Positions 9,036 through 18,979 of a stretch of DNA of 64,000 bases are shown piece after piece. The DNA comes from an uncultured Cellvibrionales bacterium (GTDB lineage: Bacteria > Pseudomonadota > Gammaproteobacteria > Pseudomonadales > Dasaniaceae): the NCBI GenBank assembly GCA_913019905.1, contig CAJVZD010000004.1, positions 154,110 through 218,109 of the forward strand, written 5' to 3'. The notes beneath the pieces were generated by a model that saw only the letters and a list, made by a program, of their open reading frames with translations, did not search any database and was not told the origin of the DNA. The number at the start of each line of letters is the position of its first letter. Positions within the stretch are counted from its first letter, which is position 1. A program made the translations under genes and the position numbers.

Positions 9036-11120
9036 ATGACTAGAAAAACCACCATCAAATTACTCCTGATCAATGAATCAGAGAATGCGGGAGAACACAT
9101 CATCAGTTTATTCCGCAATGCCGGAAGGGTTGCCCGCGGCCACAGAGCTAACTCAGCTGAAGATTTACATACCATGCTAGAGCAGGATACCTGGGATTTA
9201 CTGATAGCCAATGACAAACACCCTGAAATACCGGTAGAACAATGCCTCGAGCAACTCAATAAACTGGACGTAAAAATACCGTCCATTGTTGTTCGAAACG
9301 ATGATGTTGCAGCTGCATTTGAAGCTGGAGCGCGCGACGTGGTCGGAATTGACGATGATCAACGGTTGATTTTTGCCTCGCTAAGAGAACTTGGTGACTT
9401 AGAACAACGCCGAAAACTGAATATACTCGAAGAAAAGTTGCTCGAAGCCGAGCAACGTTGTGAGCAGCTATTATCACAATCGCAAGATGCCATTGCCTAC
9501 GTCACCGACGGAATGATCATTAACTCAAATCAACTCTTCTCAACGCGATTCGGCTTCGACAGTCCAGACGAACTGGATTGCCTTCCCATAATTGATCTAA
9601 TAAATGAAAATGATCAGGAAAAATTCAAAGCTCTATTAAAAACGCACCAATCAAATGACGAAGAAAATACTCATTTCACCTTTAGCGGGCAGAAACACGA
9701 CGGTGAAAGTTTTACCGCTGCCATGCAACTGTGCGATGCGGTTTACGATGATGAACAATGTATTCAAGTGAGCGTGCGAGATCAAATCAATGACGAGAAC
9801 TCACGCACAAATACAATCCAGGATATTGACCCAACCACAGGACTCTATAGCCTCAGTCACTTTATGGATAAATTGGATTTATCGAACAAAGAGGCCGCTG
9901 CAGCAACGTCTATTAGCTCTACGCTATACATTGGAATCGATAAATACAGCAACATAAAAAGCCGCTTGGGCCCGACTCGATTAGCTAATGTCATGCTCGA
10001 CATAGCCGCTTTTATCCAAGAACAGTCAGCCGAGGACAATTGCTTATCCCATTGCTGCGATGACGGCTTCATCATGCTGATGCCAGAATCCGGTGCTGAA
10101 AAAGCGAAAAAATTTGCTCAATCTTTGTGTGAACAGTTTGAGAATCATATTATTGAAGTTGAAGACCAATCTCTGCAATGCACGTTAAGCATTGGGCTTG
10201 TTGTTCTGGATAATCAACAACAGATACCAACCGATAATATAATGGACTGTGTATTCAGCGCGTGTGAGCAGGTTCGCGAACTGGCCGACAACGAAGGGAT
10301 AGGAAACGGCGTGAGTATCTACGTTCCCGTCCGGGAGAAAAAATCTTTTGCCGACTCACGAGGTGACGACGAAATTGACTCCTTCCTGGAAGAGGCCTTG
10401 GAGGACAATCGGTTTACATTAGCGTTTCAGCCTATCGTAAGCTTACGAGGTACAATCGGCGATCATTATGAAGTCCAGGCCCGTATTACGGATGATAACG
10501 ATCAAGACGTTTCAGCCAGTCAATTTCTTAGCACCATCAACTTTTCGAAGACAAATACCAGACTCGATCGGTGGATCATACTCGAAGCAACGAAATTACT
10601 GGCCGGGAAGCTGGAAAATGATCCCGACACGAGACTCTTTATTAACCTGACAAGCCAGGCATTACAGGATACAACATTAATAACCTGGCTTGGCGTCGCA
10701 TTAAAAGCCGGTGGTATTCCACCCGATGCCATTATTTTCCAGTTTGATGAAGCGAACATTGTCGATTATCTTAAACCCGCTATTATCTTTGCCGAAACGA
10801 TAAAGTCCATGGGCTGTAAGCTTTCTATTGCCAGTTTTGGTAAATCAGACGACCCGCTCAAAACGCTGAAAAATGTAAAGGCGGATTTCGCTAAATTAGA
10901 CGGAGCCCTCACAAAAGAGCTCGAAAATGATACTGCCACACAAACACTGAAATCGATGGTGAGTGATATACTCGCGCAAAATTCGCAGGCAATTATCAGT
11001 GACGTCGAAAATGCTGCTGCGCTCGCAATGCTTTGGCAAATTGGGGTTGACTACATTCAAGGCAGCTATCTCGCGCCACCGGCAAAAGACATGCAGTATG
11101 AGTTTACGGATATTGCCTGA
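9036..11120 (+). CDS. fimX: FimX-like REC-PAS-GGDEF-EAL protein (degenerate c-di-GMP receptor)
   Basis: 694 residues, against 691 for P. aeruginosa FimX. Order: receiver-like domain (about 8-125), PAS (about 145-250), GGDEF (about 265-425) and EAL (about 445-690). The GGDEF signature is replaced by CDDGF and the EAL motif by EVQ (YEVQAR), so cyclase and phosphodiesterase activity should both be lost. QPIVSLRG, FINLTSQAL and YIQGSYL, around the c-di-GMP pocket of FimX, remain. The N terminus (SLFRNAGR near residue 25) also resembles FimX. FimX binds c-di-GMP and promotes assembly of type IVa pili at one pole. The neighbours serB and parC repeat the Pseudomonas order. Confidence 0.88.
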   Translation: MTRKTTIKLLLINESENAGEHIISLFRNAGRVARGHRANSAEDLHTMLEQDTWDLLIANDKHPEIPVEQCLEQLNKLDVKIPSIVVRNDDVAAAFEAGARDVVGIDDDQRLIFASLRELGDLEQRRKLNILEEKLLEAEQRCEQLLSQSQDAIAYVTDGMIINSNQLFSTRFGFDSPDELDCLPIIDLINENDQEKFKALLKTHQSNDEENTHFTFSGQKHDGESFTAAMQLCDAVYDDEQCIQVSVRDQINDENSRTNTIQDIDPTTGLYSLSHFMDKLDLSNKEAAAATSISSTLYIGIDKYSNIKSRLGPTRLANVMLDIAAFIQEQSAEDNCLSHCCDDGFIMLMPESGAEKAKKFAQSLCEQFENHIIEVEDQSLQCTLSIGLVVLDNQQQIPTDNIMDCVFSACEQVRELADNEGIGNGVSIYVPVREKKSFADSRGDDEIDSFLEEALEDNRFTLAFQPIVSLRGTIGDHYEVQARITDDNDQDVSASQFLSTINFSKTNTRLDRWIILEATKLLAGKLENDPDTRLFINLTSQALQDTTLITWLGVALKAGGIPPDAIIFQFDEANIVDYLKPAIIFAETIKSMGCKLSIASFGKSDDPLKTLKNVKADFAKLDGALTKELENDTATQTLKSMVSDILAQNSQAIISDVENAAALAMLWQIGVDYIQGSYLAPPAKDMQYEFTDIA

Positions 11121-11143
11121 TAATATTCCCGGACTCGCATTGT

Positions 11144-11185
11144 CTAACCAACAGAGCCTAACCAACAGAGCCTAACCAACAGAGC
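11144..11185. repeat. Tandem repeat, 3 x 14 bp
   Basis: Three perfect head-to-tail copies of CTAACCAACAGAGC, 24 bases after the fimX stop. They lie in the non-coding spacer before the convergent serB gene and form no hairpin. Confidence 0.95.
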
Positions 11186-11326
11186 CTGACTTATATAGCC
11201 CGACAAATACGATGTAACAAATATTGCGTCGCGATTATTAATTGGCTAAAACCAGCAAATAGCTAGTTGCAGTGAATCCACTGCATGCTGTAACAGGAAA
11301 ATCTCGCTACTAAGACGAAGTATCGG

Positions 11327-12538
11327 TTAAGACGAGTACCGGTCGCCGATTCCAAGCAAATACAATATCCCATCGAGCCCTAGTGTCGATATCGACTGTT
11401 TGGCCGACTTCTTTACAATTGCCTTCGCTCTAAATGCGATGCCCAAGCCTGCAATACTTAACATTGGCAAATCATTCGCACCGTCACCCACGGCGATCGA
11501 CTGCTCTAGAGAAATCCTCTCCTCTCGGGCAATTTCCTGCAAAAGCTCAGCTTTTCGAGCCCCATCTACCACAACCCCCGACACATCACCGGTCACCTTG
11601 CCATCTCGAATTTCTAACTCATTGGCATAAACATAATCAATACCGAGCTTTTCCTTTAAATGAAGCCCAAAATAATTGAACCCACCACTCAGAATAGCTG
11701 TTTTGTAGCCGAGTCGCTTTAAGGTCGACACTAATTTTTCAGCGCCCTCGGTCATTTTTAGATTTTCTGCAATGTCAGCAAGAACACTCTCATCCAAACC
11801 TTTTAGCAGCGCAACTCTCGCTTTGAAACTTGCCGTAAAATCCAGCTCACCGCGCATCGCTTGCTCGGTAATAGCCGCCACTTGCGCACCCACTCCGGCC
11901 GCTTTTGCCAACTCGTCAATAACTTCAACCTCAATCAATGTTGAATCCATATCGAACACAACCAACCGCCTGTTACGACGAAACATATTGTCTTCTTGAA
12001 AGGCTATGTCTATGTCAAAATTTTTGGTCAATGCGGTGAGATCAGAGCGAAAGTCCGAGACATCCTGCACAGCCCCTCTAACCGAAAATTCTACGCAGGC
12101 CTTAGTCTGCTGATGAACCCCGTCTAAGGGAACACGACCTGACAAACGATCGATACGATCGATGTTCAAATTATTTTTTGACACGACAGCAGTCACTGCC
12201 GATAGATGTTCGGCTGTTATCTTTCTTGCTAGTAATGTGACTATGTGACGTTGCTTGCCCTGCCCGTCGACCCACTGTGCATAACTATCGTTATCAACCG
12301 GAGAAAAACGTACCGTTAAACCCAGTTCATGAGTACGAAATAATATATCCTTCAAAACCGGCGAAGATTCGGAAGTACTGGGTACTTCTATTAAAATACC
12401 CAAAGACAATGTGTCGTGAATGACTGCCTGACCGATATCGAGAATATTGACTTCATAGCGCGCGAGAATTTCCGTCACTGATGATGTCAGCCCTGGCTTG
12501 TCATCGCCGGCAATATTAATCAGTATTACTTCTTTCAC
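11327..12538 (-). CDS. serB: Phosphoserine phosphatase with two ACT domains
   Basis: Dephosphorylates O-phosphoserine, the last step of serine synthesis. Two N-terminal ACT-like domains (about 1-170) precede a HAD phosphatase with the nucleophile motif VFDMDSTLIEVEVIDELA, a Lys loop and GDGANDLPML. I place the start at GTG 12538, preceded by TTGGAG with a six-base gap, giving 403 residues, close to the ~405 of Pseudomonas SerB. An upstream in-frame ATG at 12592 would add 18 residues unlike the family. It is divergent from the Smp-like gene, as E. coli serB is from its smp neighbour. Confidence 0.94.
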   Translation of the reverse strand: MKEVILINIAGDDKPGLTSSVTEILARYEVNILDIGQAVIHDTLSLGILIEVPSTSESSPVLKDILFRTHELGLTVRFSPVDNDSYAQWVDGQGKQRHIVTLLARKITAEHLSAVTAVVSKNNLNIDRIDRLSGRVPLDGVHQQTKACVEFSVRGAVQDVSDFRSDLTALTKNFDIDIAFQEDNMFRRNRRLVVFDMDSTLIEVEVIDELAKAAGVGAQVAAITEQAMRGELDFTASFKARVALLKGLDESVLADIAENLKMTEGAEKLVSTLKRLGYKTAILSGGFNYFGLHLKEKLGIDYVYANELEIRDGKVTGDVSGVVVDGARKAELLQEIAREERISLEQSIAVGDGANDLPMLSIAGLGIAFRAKAIVKKSAKQSISTLGLDGILYLLGIGDRYSS

Positions 12539-12860
12539 AACAGTCTCCAAAAAATTTGCCAACATTGTAACTGCAGCAAGGTCTCTGTCCAAATTTTATA
12601 TGGTATTTCAGGAGGATACTGATCCGAATAAAAAGTTGATTTGAATAAACCTGCTTCACAACATGGTTTATACTACGCAACATTTTTCGCGTCTCCGGTA
12701 CAGACCTTTCGTGAAAATTAGTCTTGCAGACGGGAAAAGGATAATAATTAGCGAATGGTCGGCCCCGACACTATTAGCTATTTTCTCGCTGACAAGCAAA
12801 GTGGGTAGCGTGAATCCAGTAATTTGACAGATATTCACCAGTAACTAAAAGCGATATTAA
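12539..12860. other. Divergent spacer between serB and the Smp-like gene
   Basis: About 320 bases that must hold the promoters of two divergent genes. TATACT occurs near 12670 but has no clear -35 partner. No repeat, RNA motif or small gene was recognised. Confidence 0.45.
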
Positions 12861-14138
12861 ATGTTCAGAAAATTTCTACACCTTTCACTAGCGAGAAAAG
12901 CTGCCACGATAACCGCCAGCATTAGCTTTTGTGCCTGTATTATTCTTATTCTCGCCAGCTATCAAAGCAATCGGCAGTTAATATTTCATAGTGCAGAAAT
13001 GCTCGGCGAAAACCTTGCCCAACAGCTCGCACGAGATGCGAGTAATTCGCTTGTCCAAGGAGACAAATTAAGCCTGCAATCAATTCTTAACGGCTTGGTC
13101 AAAAGCCCCGTGATTGTGCATGGCGCGATTTACGACGTAGAAAACAGAGCAGTCGCAGAAGCAGGGAAAAGTCAAAGTAAAACAGCCCAAAATGCATTTT
13201 CTGCATCGATTACCTTTCAGGACAGCCTGGCTGGTTACGCCGTTATTACTATCGATACATCGCCATTACAACAGGAAGCCAAAACTCTATTGTGGCAACT
13301 GCTCTTCCTAAGCTTACTCATCAGCATGCTCTCCTATTTATTAGGATCGATTCCCGCGAGATATCTAGCTGCGGCCATCAACGACCTGACTATGCTAGCT
13401 AGCAAGCCGCCACGAACGATACCCGCCAACATTCACCTCGGATACCGCGGCAGCGACGAATTCCAGCAATTAACTCAACGGGTCATTGAAGGGCCCGAAA
13501 AAATAAAGGAAAGGACCAGCGTTTTAGACACTAGCACTGAACATCGTGGAGATCATACCGTACTTTTTTTAGACATTAGTAACTTGAACACGCTCAAAGA
13601 ACAAAGAAATCAACAGGACGTCAACAAACTCGTATCCAGCTTGCATGACCAACTAACAACCATATGCAAACTGTATGACGGAGAACCCAGCGTCAGCAGC
13701 AGTCACGGATTTAGCGCAAAATTTCTAACTACCAATGAAAACGACCACCCTTTCCGCGCTTTGTGTGCAACCTATCTAATCGAGAAACAATTGAAAGAGA
13801 AGTCGTCCAGCCATGGCCAAAACCCGATGCAAATACATTTAGGTGTAGCGCTATGCGAAGCACCTGAAGACGCCTCAGCCGATAATTCGCTCAGCTATCA
13901 ACTCAGCGTACAACAGACCCTGGAACATGCTCAACGACTGTGCGAGTCATCTGTTGCAGAAAAGACCTGCGGCCGCATCTATGCAAGCGCAACGATACTG
14001 CAGCACCCCAGCGTAAAAAACCGAGTTAATGCCACAGCGGTTAGTTCTGATTGTTCATTAATTAACAATTTCGACGACTCTTACAAGGCTCTGCTAGAAA
14101 AACAGCTTGCCGCTTTAGCGGTGGGAACACCGCTATAA
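12861..14138 (+). CDS. Smp-like inner-membrane protein with cyclase-like cytoplasmic domain
   Basis: 425 residues. A first membrane helix (about 17-36) leads to a periplasmic region and a second helix (about 141-162), the layout of the Smp/YtjB family found beside serB in E. coli. The C-terminal ~190 residues (from about 235) resemble a class III nucleotide cyclase fold: HTVLFLDISNLNTL holds the Asp where such enzymes bind metal, and SVQQTLEHAQRLCESS fits the later helix. Other catalytic residues are not evident, so it may be a pseudo-cyclase. It ends eight bases from the convergent parC stop. Function unknown; the Pseudomonas serB region has a similar gene (PA4961, from memory). Confidence 0.72.
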   Translation: MFRKFLHLSLARKAATITASISFCACIILILASYQSNRQLIFHSAEMLGENLAQQLARDASNSLVQGDKLSLQSILNGLVKSPVIVHGAIYDVENRAVAEAGKSQSKTAQNAFSASITFQDSLAGYAVITIDTSPLQQEAKTLLWQLLFLSLLISMLSYLLGSIPARYLAAAINDLTMLASKPPRTIPANIHLGYRGSDEFQQLTQRVIEGPEKIKERTSVLDTSTEHRGDHTVLFLDISNLNTLKEQRNQQDVNKLVSSLHDQLTTICKLYDGEPSVSSSHGFSAKFLTTNENDHPFRALCATYLIEKQLKEKSSSHGQNPMQIHLGVALCEAPEDASADNSLSYQLSVQQTLEHAQRLCESSVAEKTCGRIYASATILQHPSVKNRVNATAVSSDCSLINNFDDSYKALLEKQLAALAVGTPL

Positions 14139-14145
14139 CAGCTCG

Positions 14146-16416
14146 TTAAACGATCTCAATTTTATCCACTTTTTGAAAACCACGAGGAAGCTTATGGCCT
14201 CTTCGACCACGCTCACCGCGGTAGTGATCTAACTCGCTAAACTTCATATTTACATAACGCTTACCCGCATGAACCCGTAATAAATCAGATTCTTTCATTA
14301 CGGCTACAGCGACCACAAATTCTTCCCGAGCCTGTAACCGCGATGTAGGAATACCAATAATCTTGTTTCCCTTGCCGCGTGCCATTACCGGCAAATCTGC
14401 GAGCGGAAATAATAACATTCTGCCTTCATTGCTAATGGCAACAACATAATGCGAAGCGTCATTTTGCTCCTCGTCACCGCTGTTGCGTATCTGTGTGGGA
14501 GCCAATACCTGGGCGCCTTTCGGTAAGCTTAGCGCGGATTTCCCCGATTTATTTTTTGCTTGTAAGTCACGTAGTGTGACAACAAAACCATAACCGGCAT
14601 CAGACGCCAAAAGATAAAGATCTTCATCACTACCAACCAACAATCCCTCAAAACTCACACCAGAAGGAGAATTAATACGGCCAGTGACTGGCTCTCCTTG
14701 TCCTCGTGCGGTCGGAAGAGAATGTGCCGCTAAGGTATAGGCCCGACCCGTTGAATCGAGAATCACGACCGATTGATTTGATTTGCCCTTTGCTGCCAAA
14801 TGAAAACTATCGCCGGATTTATAATTTAAAGAATCTGGGTCAATGTCGTGTCCTTTCGCCGCTCGAATCCACCCTTTTTCCGACATCACAACGGTAACAG
14901 GTTCCGTCGTCATTAATTCTTCATCGGTAAAGGCTTTCGCCTCCTTGCGACTGACTATCGGCGAACGACGGTCGTCTCCATACTCCTCGGCGACCGCGAT
15001 CAATTCCTTACGCACCAAAGTTTTCAGACGTTGTGCCGAGCCAATGATCTTCTGCAAGTCTTCTTTTTCTTTCTCTAACTCAACTTGCTCATCGTGGATC
15101 TTCATTTCCTCTAGCCGGGCTAACTGTCGTAATTTTGTTTCCAGGATGTACTCGGCCTGAGATTCTACTAAATCGAAACGCTCCATCAATACTAATTTCG
15201 GGCGCTCCTCTTCGCGAATAATGCGAATAACTTCATCGACATTAAGATAAACAATCATTAATGCAGCCAGCCTTAACAAACGCTCTTCTACTTTTTGTAA
15301 CCTGAACTGTAAGCGCTTTCGAGTGGTAACCGTACGAAACTGTAGCCACTCCTTCAAAATTTTATCCAGAGTTTTGACTTCCGGTCGCCCGTCAATACCA
15401 ATCATATTTAAGTTAACACGAAAGGTTTTTTCCAAATCAGTTGACGCAAACAAGTGAGTCATAACCTGTTCGAGATCAACGCGGTTTGAACGCGGGATAA
15501 TCACCAAACGAGTAGGATTCTCGTGATCAGATTCATCGCGCAAGTCTGCGACCATCGGTAATTTTTTAGCTTGCATCTGTTGTGCAATTTGCTCGAGTAT
15601 TTTGGACCCAGATACTTGATGCGGTAAAGCGGTCACCACGACATCGCCACCTTCTTTTTGCCATACGGCGCGCATGCGAATACTTCCTTTACCCGTTTTA
15701 TAGAGTTTAAGGATATCTTCCCTCGGCGTTATTATTTCTGCTTCCGTCGGATAGTCGGGGCCTTGAATATGCTCACAAATATCATCCACAGTCGCTTTCG
15801 AATCGTCCAGTACGCGAAGACAAGCACTGATGACTTCGCGCATATTATGCGGCGGGATATCGGTCGCCATTCCCACAGCAATACCCGTCGTCCCGTTAAG
15901 CAGTACGGTCGGAGCCCGCGAAGGAAGGATCTTTGGCTCCTCCAAGGTGCCATCAAAATTAGGCTGCCAAGGTACGGTTCCCTGGCCCAGTTCCGACAAC
16001 AACAAATCAGAAAAGAGTGTCAACTTTGATTCCGTATATCGCATGGCAGCGAAAGATTTCGGGTCATCGCTAGCTCCCCAATTCCCCTGACCGTCCACCA
16101 GCGGATACCGGTAAGTGAAATCCTGCGCCATTATTACCATGGCTTCATATACAGAACTATCACCATGAGGATGAAATTTACCGATAACATCCCCAACCGT
16201 TCGAGCAGACTTTTTGAATTTCGCGCTGGACTTAAGACCCAACTCACTCATTGCATAAACAATTCGTCTTTGTACCGGCTTAAGGCCATCGGCAATATTA
16301 GGCAGCGCGCGATCCAGAATTACGTACATCGAATAATCCAGATAGGCTTTTTCGGTGTAGTCTTTTAAGGGAATTTGTTCAACACCGTCAGCTCCGATAC
16401 TGATCTGGTCTGGCAT
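14146..16416 (-). CDS. parC: DNA topoisomerase IV subunit A
   Basis: Breaks and rejoins DNA to decatenate daughter chromosomes, with ParE. It has 756 residues. The active-site tyrosine is Y127 in [10 protein letters not shown]; the quinolone pocket reads [12 protein letters not shown] with Ser87 and Glu91, the drug-sensitive residues of Pseudomonas numbering. The N-terminal breakage-reunion domain is followed by a coiled tower and a C-terminal beta-propeller. Starting [19 protein letters not shown] is typical of ParC and not GyrA, and at 756 residues it is shorter than GyrA. parE is not in the window. Confidence 0.96.
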   Translation of the reverse strand: MPDQISIGADGVEQIPLKDYTEKAYLDYSMYVILDRALPNIADGLKPVQRRIVYAMSELGLKSSAKFKKSARTVGDVIGKFHPHGDSSVYEAMVIMAQDFTYRYPLVDGQGNWGASDDPKSFAAMRYTESKLTLFSDLLLSELGQGTVPWQPNFDGTLEEPKILPSRAPTVLLNGTTGIAVGMATDIPPHNMREVISACLRVLDDSKATVDDICEHIQGPDYPTEAEIITPREDILKLYKTGKGSIRMRAVWQKEGGDVVVTALPHQVSGSKILEQIAQQMQAKKLPMVADLRDESDHENPTRLVIIPRSNRVDLEQVMTHLFASTDLEKTFRVNLNMIGIDGRPEVKTLDKILKEWLQFRTVTTRKRLQFRLQKVEERLLRLAALMIVYLNVDEVIRIIREEERPKLVLMERFDLVESQAEYILETKLRQLARLEEMKIHDEQVELEKEKEDLQKIIGSAQRLKTLVRKELIAVAEEYGDDRRSPIVSRKEAKAFTDEELMTTEPVTVVMSEKGWIRAAKGHDIDPDSLNYKSGDSFHLAAKGKSNQSVVILDSTGRAYTLAAHSLPTARGQGEPVTGRINSPSGVSFEGLLVGSDEDLYLLASDAGYGFVVTLRDLQAKNKSGKSALSLPKGAQVLAPTQIRNSGDEEQNDASHYVVAISNEGRMLLFPLADLPVMARGKGNKIIGIPTSRLQAREEFVVAVAVMKESDLLRVHAGKRYVNMKFSELDHYRGERGRRGHKLPRGFQKVDKIEIV

Positions 16417-16639
16417 ATTTTCATCCTAAATTCGTCGATTAATTCCAGCAATTATCCCCGAGAAATCAGCTTGTTACCAGATGTATATGCGCATTTTGCC
16501 GAAAGAGCTTAGGGGTAATTACCTACAGCCAAGAGGCACACTGGCCTATATACTTCATAAGAATCAGGAATGATTAGTTAACGACGACAAAACAGGACGC
16601 TGAACAAATCCTACGACAACTATGTAAACGAGGGCCACA

Positions 16640-16891
16640 ATGCGACCATCTGATAATGTTGTTGATTTTAGAGACTTTCAGCACTCAAGCCGTCAAGCTG
16701 AGATTGACGATATTGGTGCCCGTGCATTCATATATATTCGTGATTCTGCGACAGAAAAAAACATTCCAATTAAAGACGTTATAGCCGAACACATTCTTGG
16801 TCTTAGCACAGTAATTGCCGCTGTGGAGGGTGAGGTGGAAGCTCAATCGATACTGAGAAACATTAGTGAGCTCTTAAACAAAAGGACCTGA
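16640..16891 (+). CDS. Small conserved-looking protein of unknown function
   Basis: An 83-residue, acidic, probably cytoplasmic protein with a good start (GAGG eight bases before ATG). The middle (KNIPIKDVIAEHILGLSTVI) looks like amphipathic helices. No domain is recognised and there are no cysteines, signal peptide or membrane segment. It stands alone between parC (divergent) and a zinc-ribbon gene (convergent). The ribosome site and amino-acid content suggest a real gene. Confidence 0.6.
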   Translation: MRPSDNVVDFRDFQHSSRQAEIDDIGARAFIYIRDSATEKNIPIKDVIAEHILGLSTVIAAVEGEVEAQSILRNISELLNKRT

Positions 16892-16980
16892 ACGCACCAT
16901 AATCCTTTCCACCAAACAGCCAACAGTTAGCTGCAGACATACTTTCACGCACCGGCCAGCTCCATTTAGCACAAGCCGTT

Positions 16981-17006
16981 AGTACAATCATTTAGTACAA
17001 TCATTT
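16981..17006. repeat. Tandem duplication, 2 x 13 bp
   Basis: Two perfect copies of AGTACAATCATTT just beyond the end of the zinc-ribbon gene. Non-coding. Confidence 0.9.
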
Positions 17007-17025
17007 AGCAAAACATGACATGCAA

Positions 17026-17259
17026 TTACAAGGCCTCGACCTTTTTCTTGTCGCAGCGCTGGCACCGCGATGTCGTTACAAGCCGCCCCTGTTTAACGTC
17101 AAAACTCTGAGCGGTGACTATTTTCCATTTATGATGACCTTGCAGACACAGCGTGCTGCCCTTGGAACTTTGACTCAAACCACGTTTTTTAACCACTTTA
17201 GGTTTCTTGAAAGGAAGTATATCGGCCACGTCGGTACGATCCGTTAGAATATTCTGCAT
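17026..17259 (-). CDS. Small putative zinc-ribbon protein
   Basis: A 77-residue basic protein. The second half has C-x3-H (CLQGHHKW) and, after a beta-rich FDVKQGRLVT, the pair RCQRC, so Cys/His ligands for one zinc are plausible. The N terminus is Lys-rich (FKKPKVVKKRG) and may bind nucleic acid. No ribosome site is visible before the ATG at 17259. Similar short proteins occur in marine gammaproteobacteria, by recollection only. Function unknown. Confidence 0.6.
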   Translation of the reverse strand: MQNILTDRTDVADILPFKKPKVVKKRGLSQSSKGSTLCLQGHHKWKIVTAQSFDVKQGRLVTTSRCQRCDKKKVEAL

Positions 17260-17404
17260 TAGTTTAAAGTATTAGGACACGACACTCTTTTATCGTCAAG
17301 CTGTTCATCATCATCAAACTTGAGTATTATCGCCCTCGTCAATTTCCTCCATATTCTCTGCTTGGCCAAATCGATAGGGCCAACAATCAGTGGTAGTAAA
17401 ACCT

Positions 17405-17887
17405 ATGAACGTTGCTAGAAATACTGTGGTCTCCTTCCACTACGACCTATTCAATATAGCCGGCGAAAAAATTGAAAGCACGAAAGATGGCGAAGCAACG
17501 CTCGCCTTAATCGGTGCCAAAAATATGATTCAAGGTCTCGAGCAGGCTTTGATGGGAAAAAGCGTGGAAGATGATTTTGAGATAACCTTAGAGCCCCATC
17601 AAGCCTACGGTCATCGCGATGAGGAAAAAACACAACGGGTTCCGGCAAAGTATCTAAAACATGAAGGAAAGCTCACCAAAGGACAGGTCGTTCGTATCGA
17701 TAGTAATCAGGGAATGAAAGTTTGTACGGTCCTGAAGGTAGGGAAATTTAGTGTCGACGTCGATATGAACCACCCGTTGGCTGGACAAACTATCCGCTAC
17801 CAAATACACATTGAAGATGTACGCGCGGCATCCACTGACGAGATAGCCCATGGTCACGCCCATGGCGTCGGCGGCCATCACCACTAA
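17405..17887 (+). CDS. slyD: FKBP-type peptidyl-prolyl isomerase, SlyD-like
   Basis: Cytoplasmic proline isomerase/chaperone. The FKBP half-domains enclose an inserted-in-flap domain. GAKNMIQGLEQALMGKSV and LEPHQAYGHRDE match SlyD, and MNHPLAGQTIRYQIHIEDV closes the FKBP fold. The C terminus is His-rich (HGHAHGVGGHHH), as in SlyD proteins that bind nickel or zinc for hydrogenase or urease assembly, but shorter than the E. coli tail. ATG 17405 aligns with the family start; an in-frame GTG at 17390 would add five residues. It stands alone on the plus strand. Confidence 0.88.
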   Translation: MNVARNTVVSFHYDLFNIAGEKIESTKDGEATLALIGAKNMIQGLEQALMGKSVEDDFEITLEPHQAYGHRDEEKTQRVPAKYLKHEGKLTKGQVVRIDSNQGMKVCTVLKVGKFSVDVDMNHPLAGQTIRYQIHIEDVRAASTDEIAHGHAHGVGGHHH

Positions 17888-18108
17888 ACGGTCAGCTTCT
17901 ACGGATACGTTGCCGTTTTTGCAATCAACGGCCAGCCTAATCCGCTTTATAAGCTTGCGAACACGACCGGCTTTCATATCAGTACGATGGTGTCTCTTGA
18001 TTATTGACTATTGAACTTTGACGCGAGTGGGAAGAAAAAAGCTGCTGAGTTAAATCAGACGCGAATAATTACGCGCTACCCTACTTGTAGGGAAAGCCCA
18101 GTAATTTC

Positions 18109-18483
18109 TTATAGATCATTCCACCAGTCCGCAATCTGGTCCCAAACACCTGCGCTACCTTCTTTCACATCCTCGGCCGCATCTGAGCTGACGCTCTTCG
18201 TTTTATCCCAAATTTTTTCACTAGAAGCTTTGGTCTTTCTCCACGCATCTTTACTGCCTTCTTGTGTTTTGTGTAGGGTTTTTTCACTGACCTCTTTCGT
18301 TTTTGTGAACGCTTTCTCGCTCGCCTCTCTGGTTTTATCCAGCGCGTCTTCACCTAAGCTTTTAGACTCTTCCCAAGCGTTTTTACTCGTGGATTTAGTT
18401 TTCTCCCACATCGACTCTTCCGCATAAGCCGGAAACGATACAGATACCGACACCAGTGCAAGAACAACAAAAAACTTTAACAT
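18109..18483 (-). CDS. Periplasmic LEA/apolipoprotein-like repeat protein
   Basis: 124 residues with a clear signal peptide (MLKFFVVLALVSVSVSFPAYA, cleavage after AYA). The mature part is an array of ~11-residue Lys/Glu/Ser-rich units of the type KTKxxSEKAWxKTK (e.g. DKTREASEKAF, KTKEVSEKTLH, KTKASSEKIWD), predicted to form a long amphipathic helix, ending in a Trp-rich tail (VWDQIADWWNDL). This recalls LEA proteins and apolipoproteins that coat membranes or protect against desiccation. GAGG lies eight bases before the ATG. It is co-directional with dtd, 18 bases downstream of it. Function unproven. Confidence 0.75.
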   Translation of the reverse strand: MLKFFVVLALVSVSVSFPAYAEESMWEKTKSTSKNAWEESKSLGEDALDKTREASEKAFTKTKEVSEKTLHKTQEGSKDAWRKTKASSEKIWDKTKSVSSDAAEDVKEGSAGVWDQIADWWNDL

Positions 18484-18501
18484 TTTGCAAACCTCAACAA
18501 T

Positions 18502-18939
18502 TTATATCTCTAACATAAATGTAACGGGGCCATCGTTTATCAACGCTACCTGCATGTCGGCGGCAAATTGACCACTTGCAACACCAACACCTTGTTTTCT
18601 TGCTTCGTCGATAAACAGTTCGTAGAGCTCTTTTGCCTTTTCGGGCTTGGCCGATGAAGAAAACCCTGGCCTCAAGCCTTTTTTGGTGTCTGCGACAAGA
18701 GTAAATTGGGAAACCACCAGCAGACTTCCAGCAACATCCCGAACGCTCAAATTCATTTTCCCCGCAAGGTCTGAGAATACCCGGTAGGCAATCAATCGCT
18801 CAACCAGCCTAAGCACCTTACTGCGATCATCATCATGCTCGACCCCCAGCAGCACCAGCAGGCCCTGATCAATTTCACCGACAACATCACCATCAATGCT
18901 TACCTTCGCTTCGCTAACCCGCTGTAATAACGCCTTCAA
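18502..18939 (-). CDS. dtd: D-aminoacyl-tRNA deacylase
   Basis: Hydrolyses D-aminoacyl-tRNAs (and Gly-tRNA-Ala) for translation quality control. The 145-residue protein has the two diagnostic active-site motifs, SQFTL (near residue 77) and NDGPVTF near the C terminus, that meet across the dimer. The start [17 protein letters not shown] is typical. It lies 40 bases downstream of pip in the same direction, a common pairing. Confidence 0.95.
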   Translation of the reverse strand: MKALLQRVSEAKVSIDGDVVGEIDQGLLVLLGVEHDDDRSKVLRLVERLIAYRVFSDLAGKMNLSVRDVAGSLLVVSQFTLVADTKKGLRPGFSSSAKPEKAKELYELFIDEARKQGVGVASGQFAADMQVALINDGPVTFMLEI

Positions 18940-18979
18940 AAAATGTCATCCTATGCTTCAATGCACTTATCCCAACGAT

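Noticed and set aside
15658..16029. 123-codon frame opposite parC
   Set aside because: It is the antisense shadow of a conserved parC region with no start context or family pattern.
18079..18092. CCCTACTTGTAGGG hairpin between slyD and the repeat protein as a terminator
   Set aside because: The stem is short and neither strand has a U tract after it.
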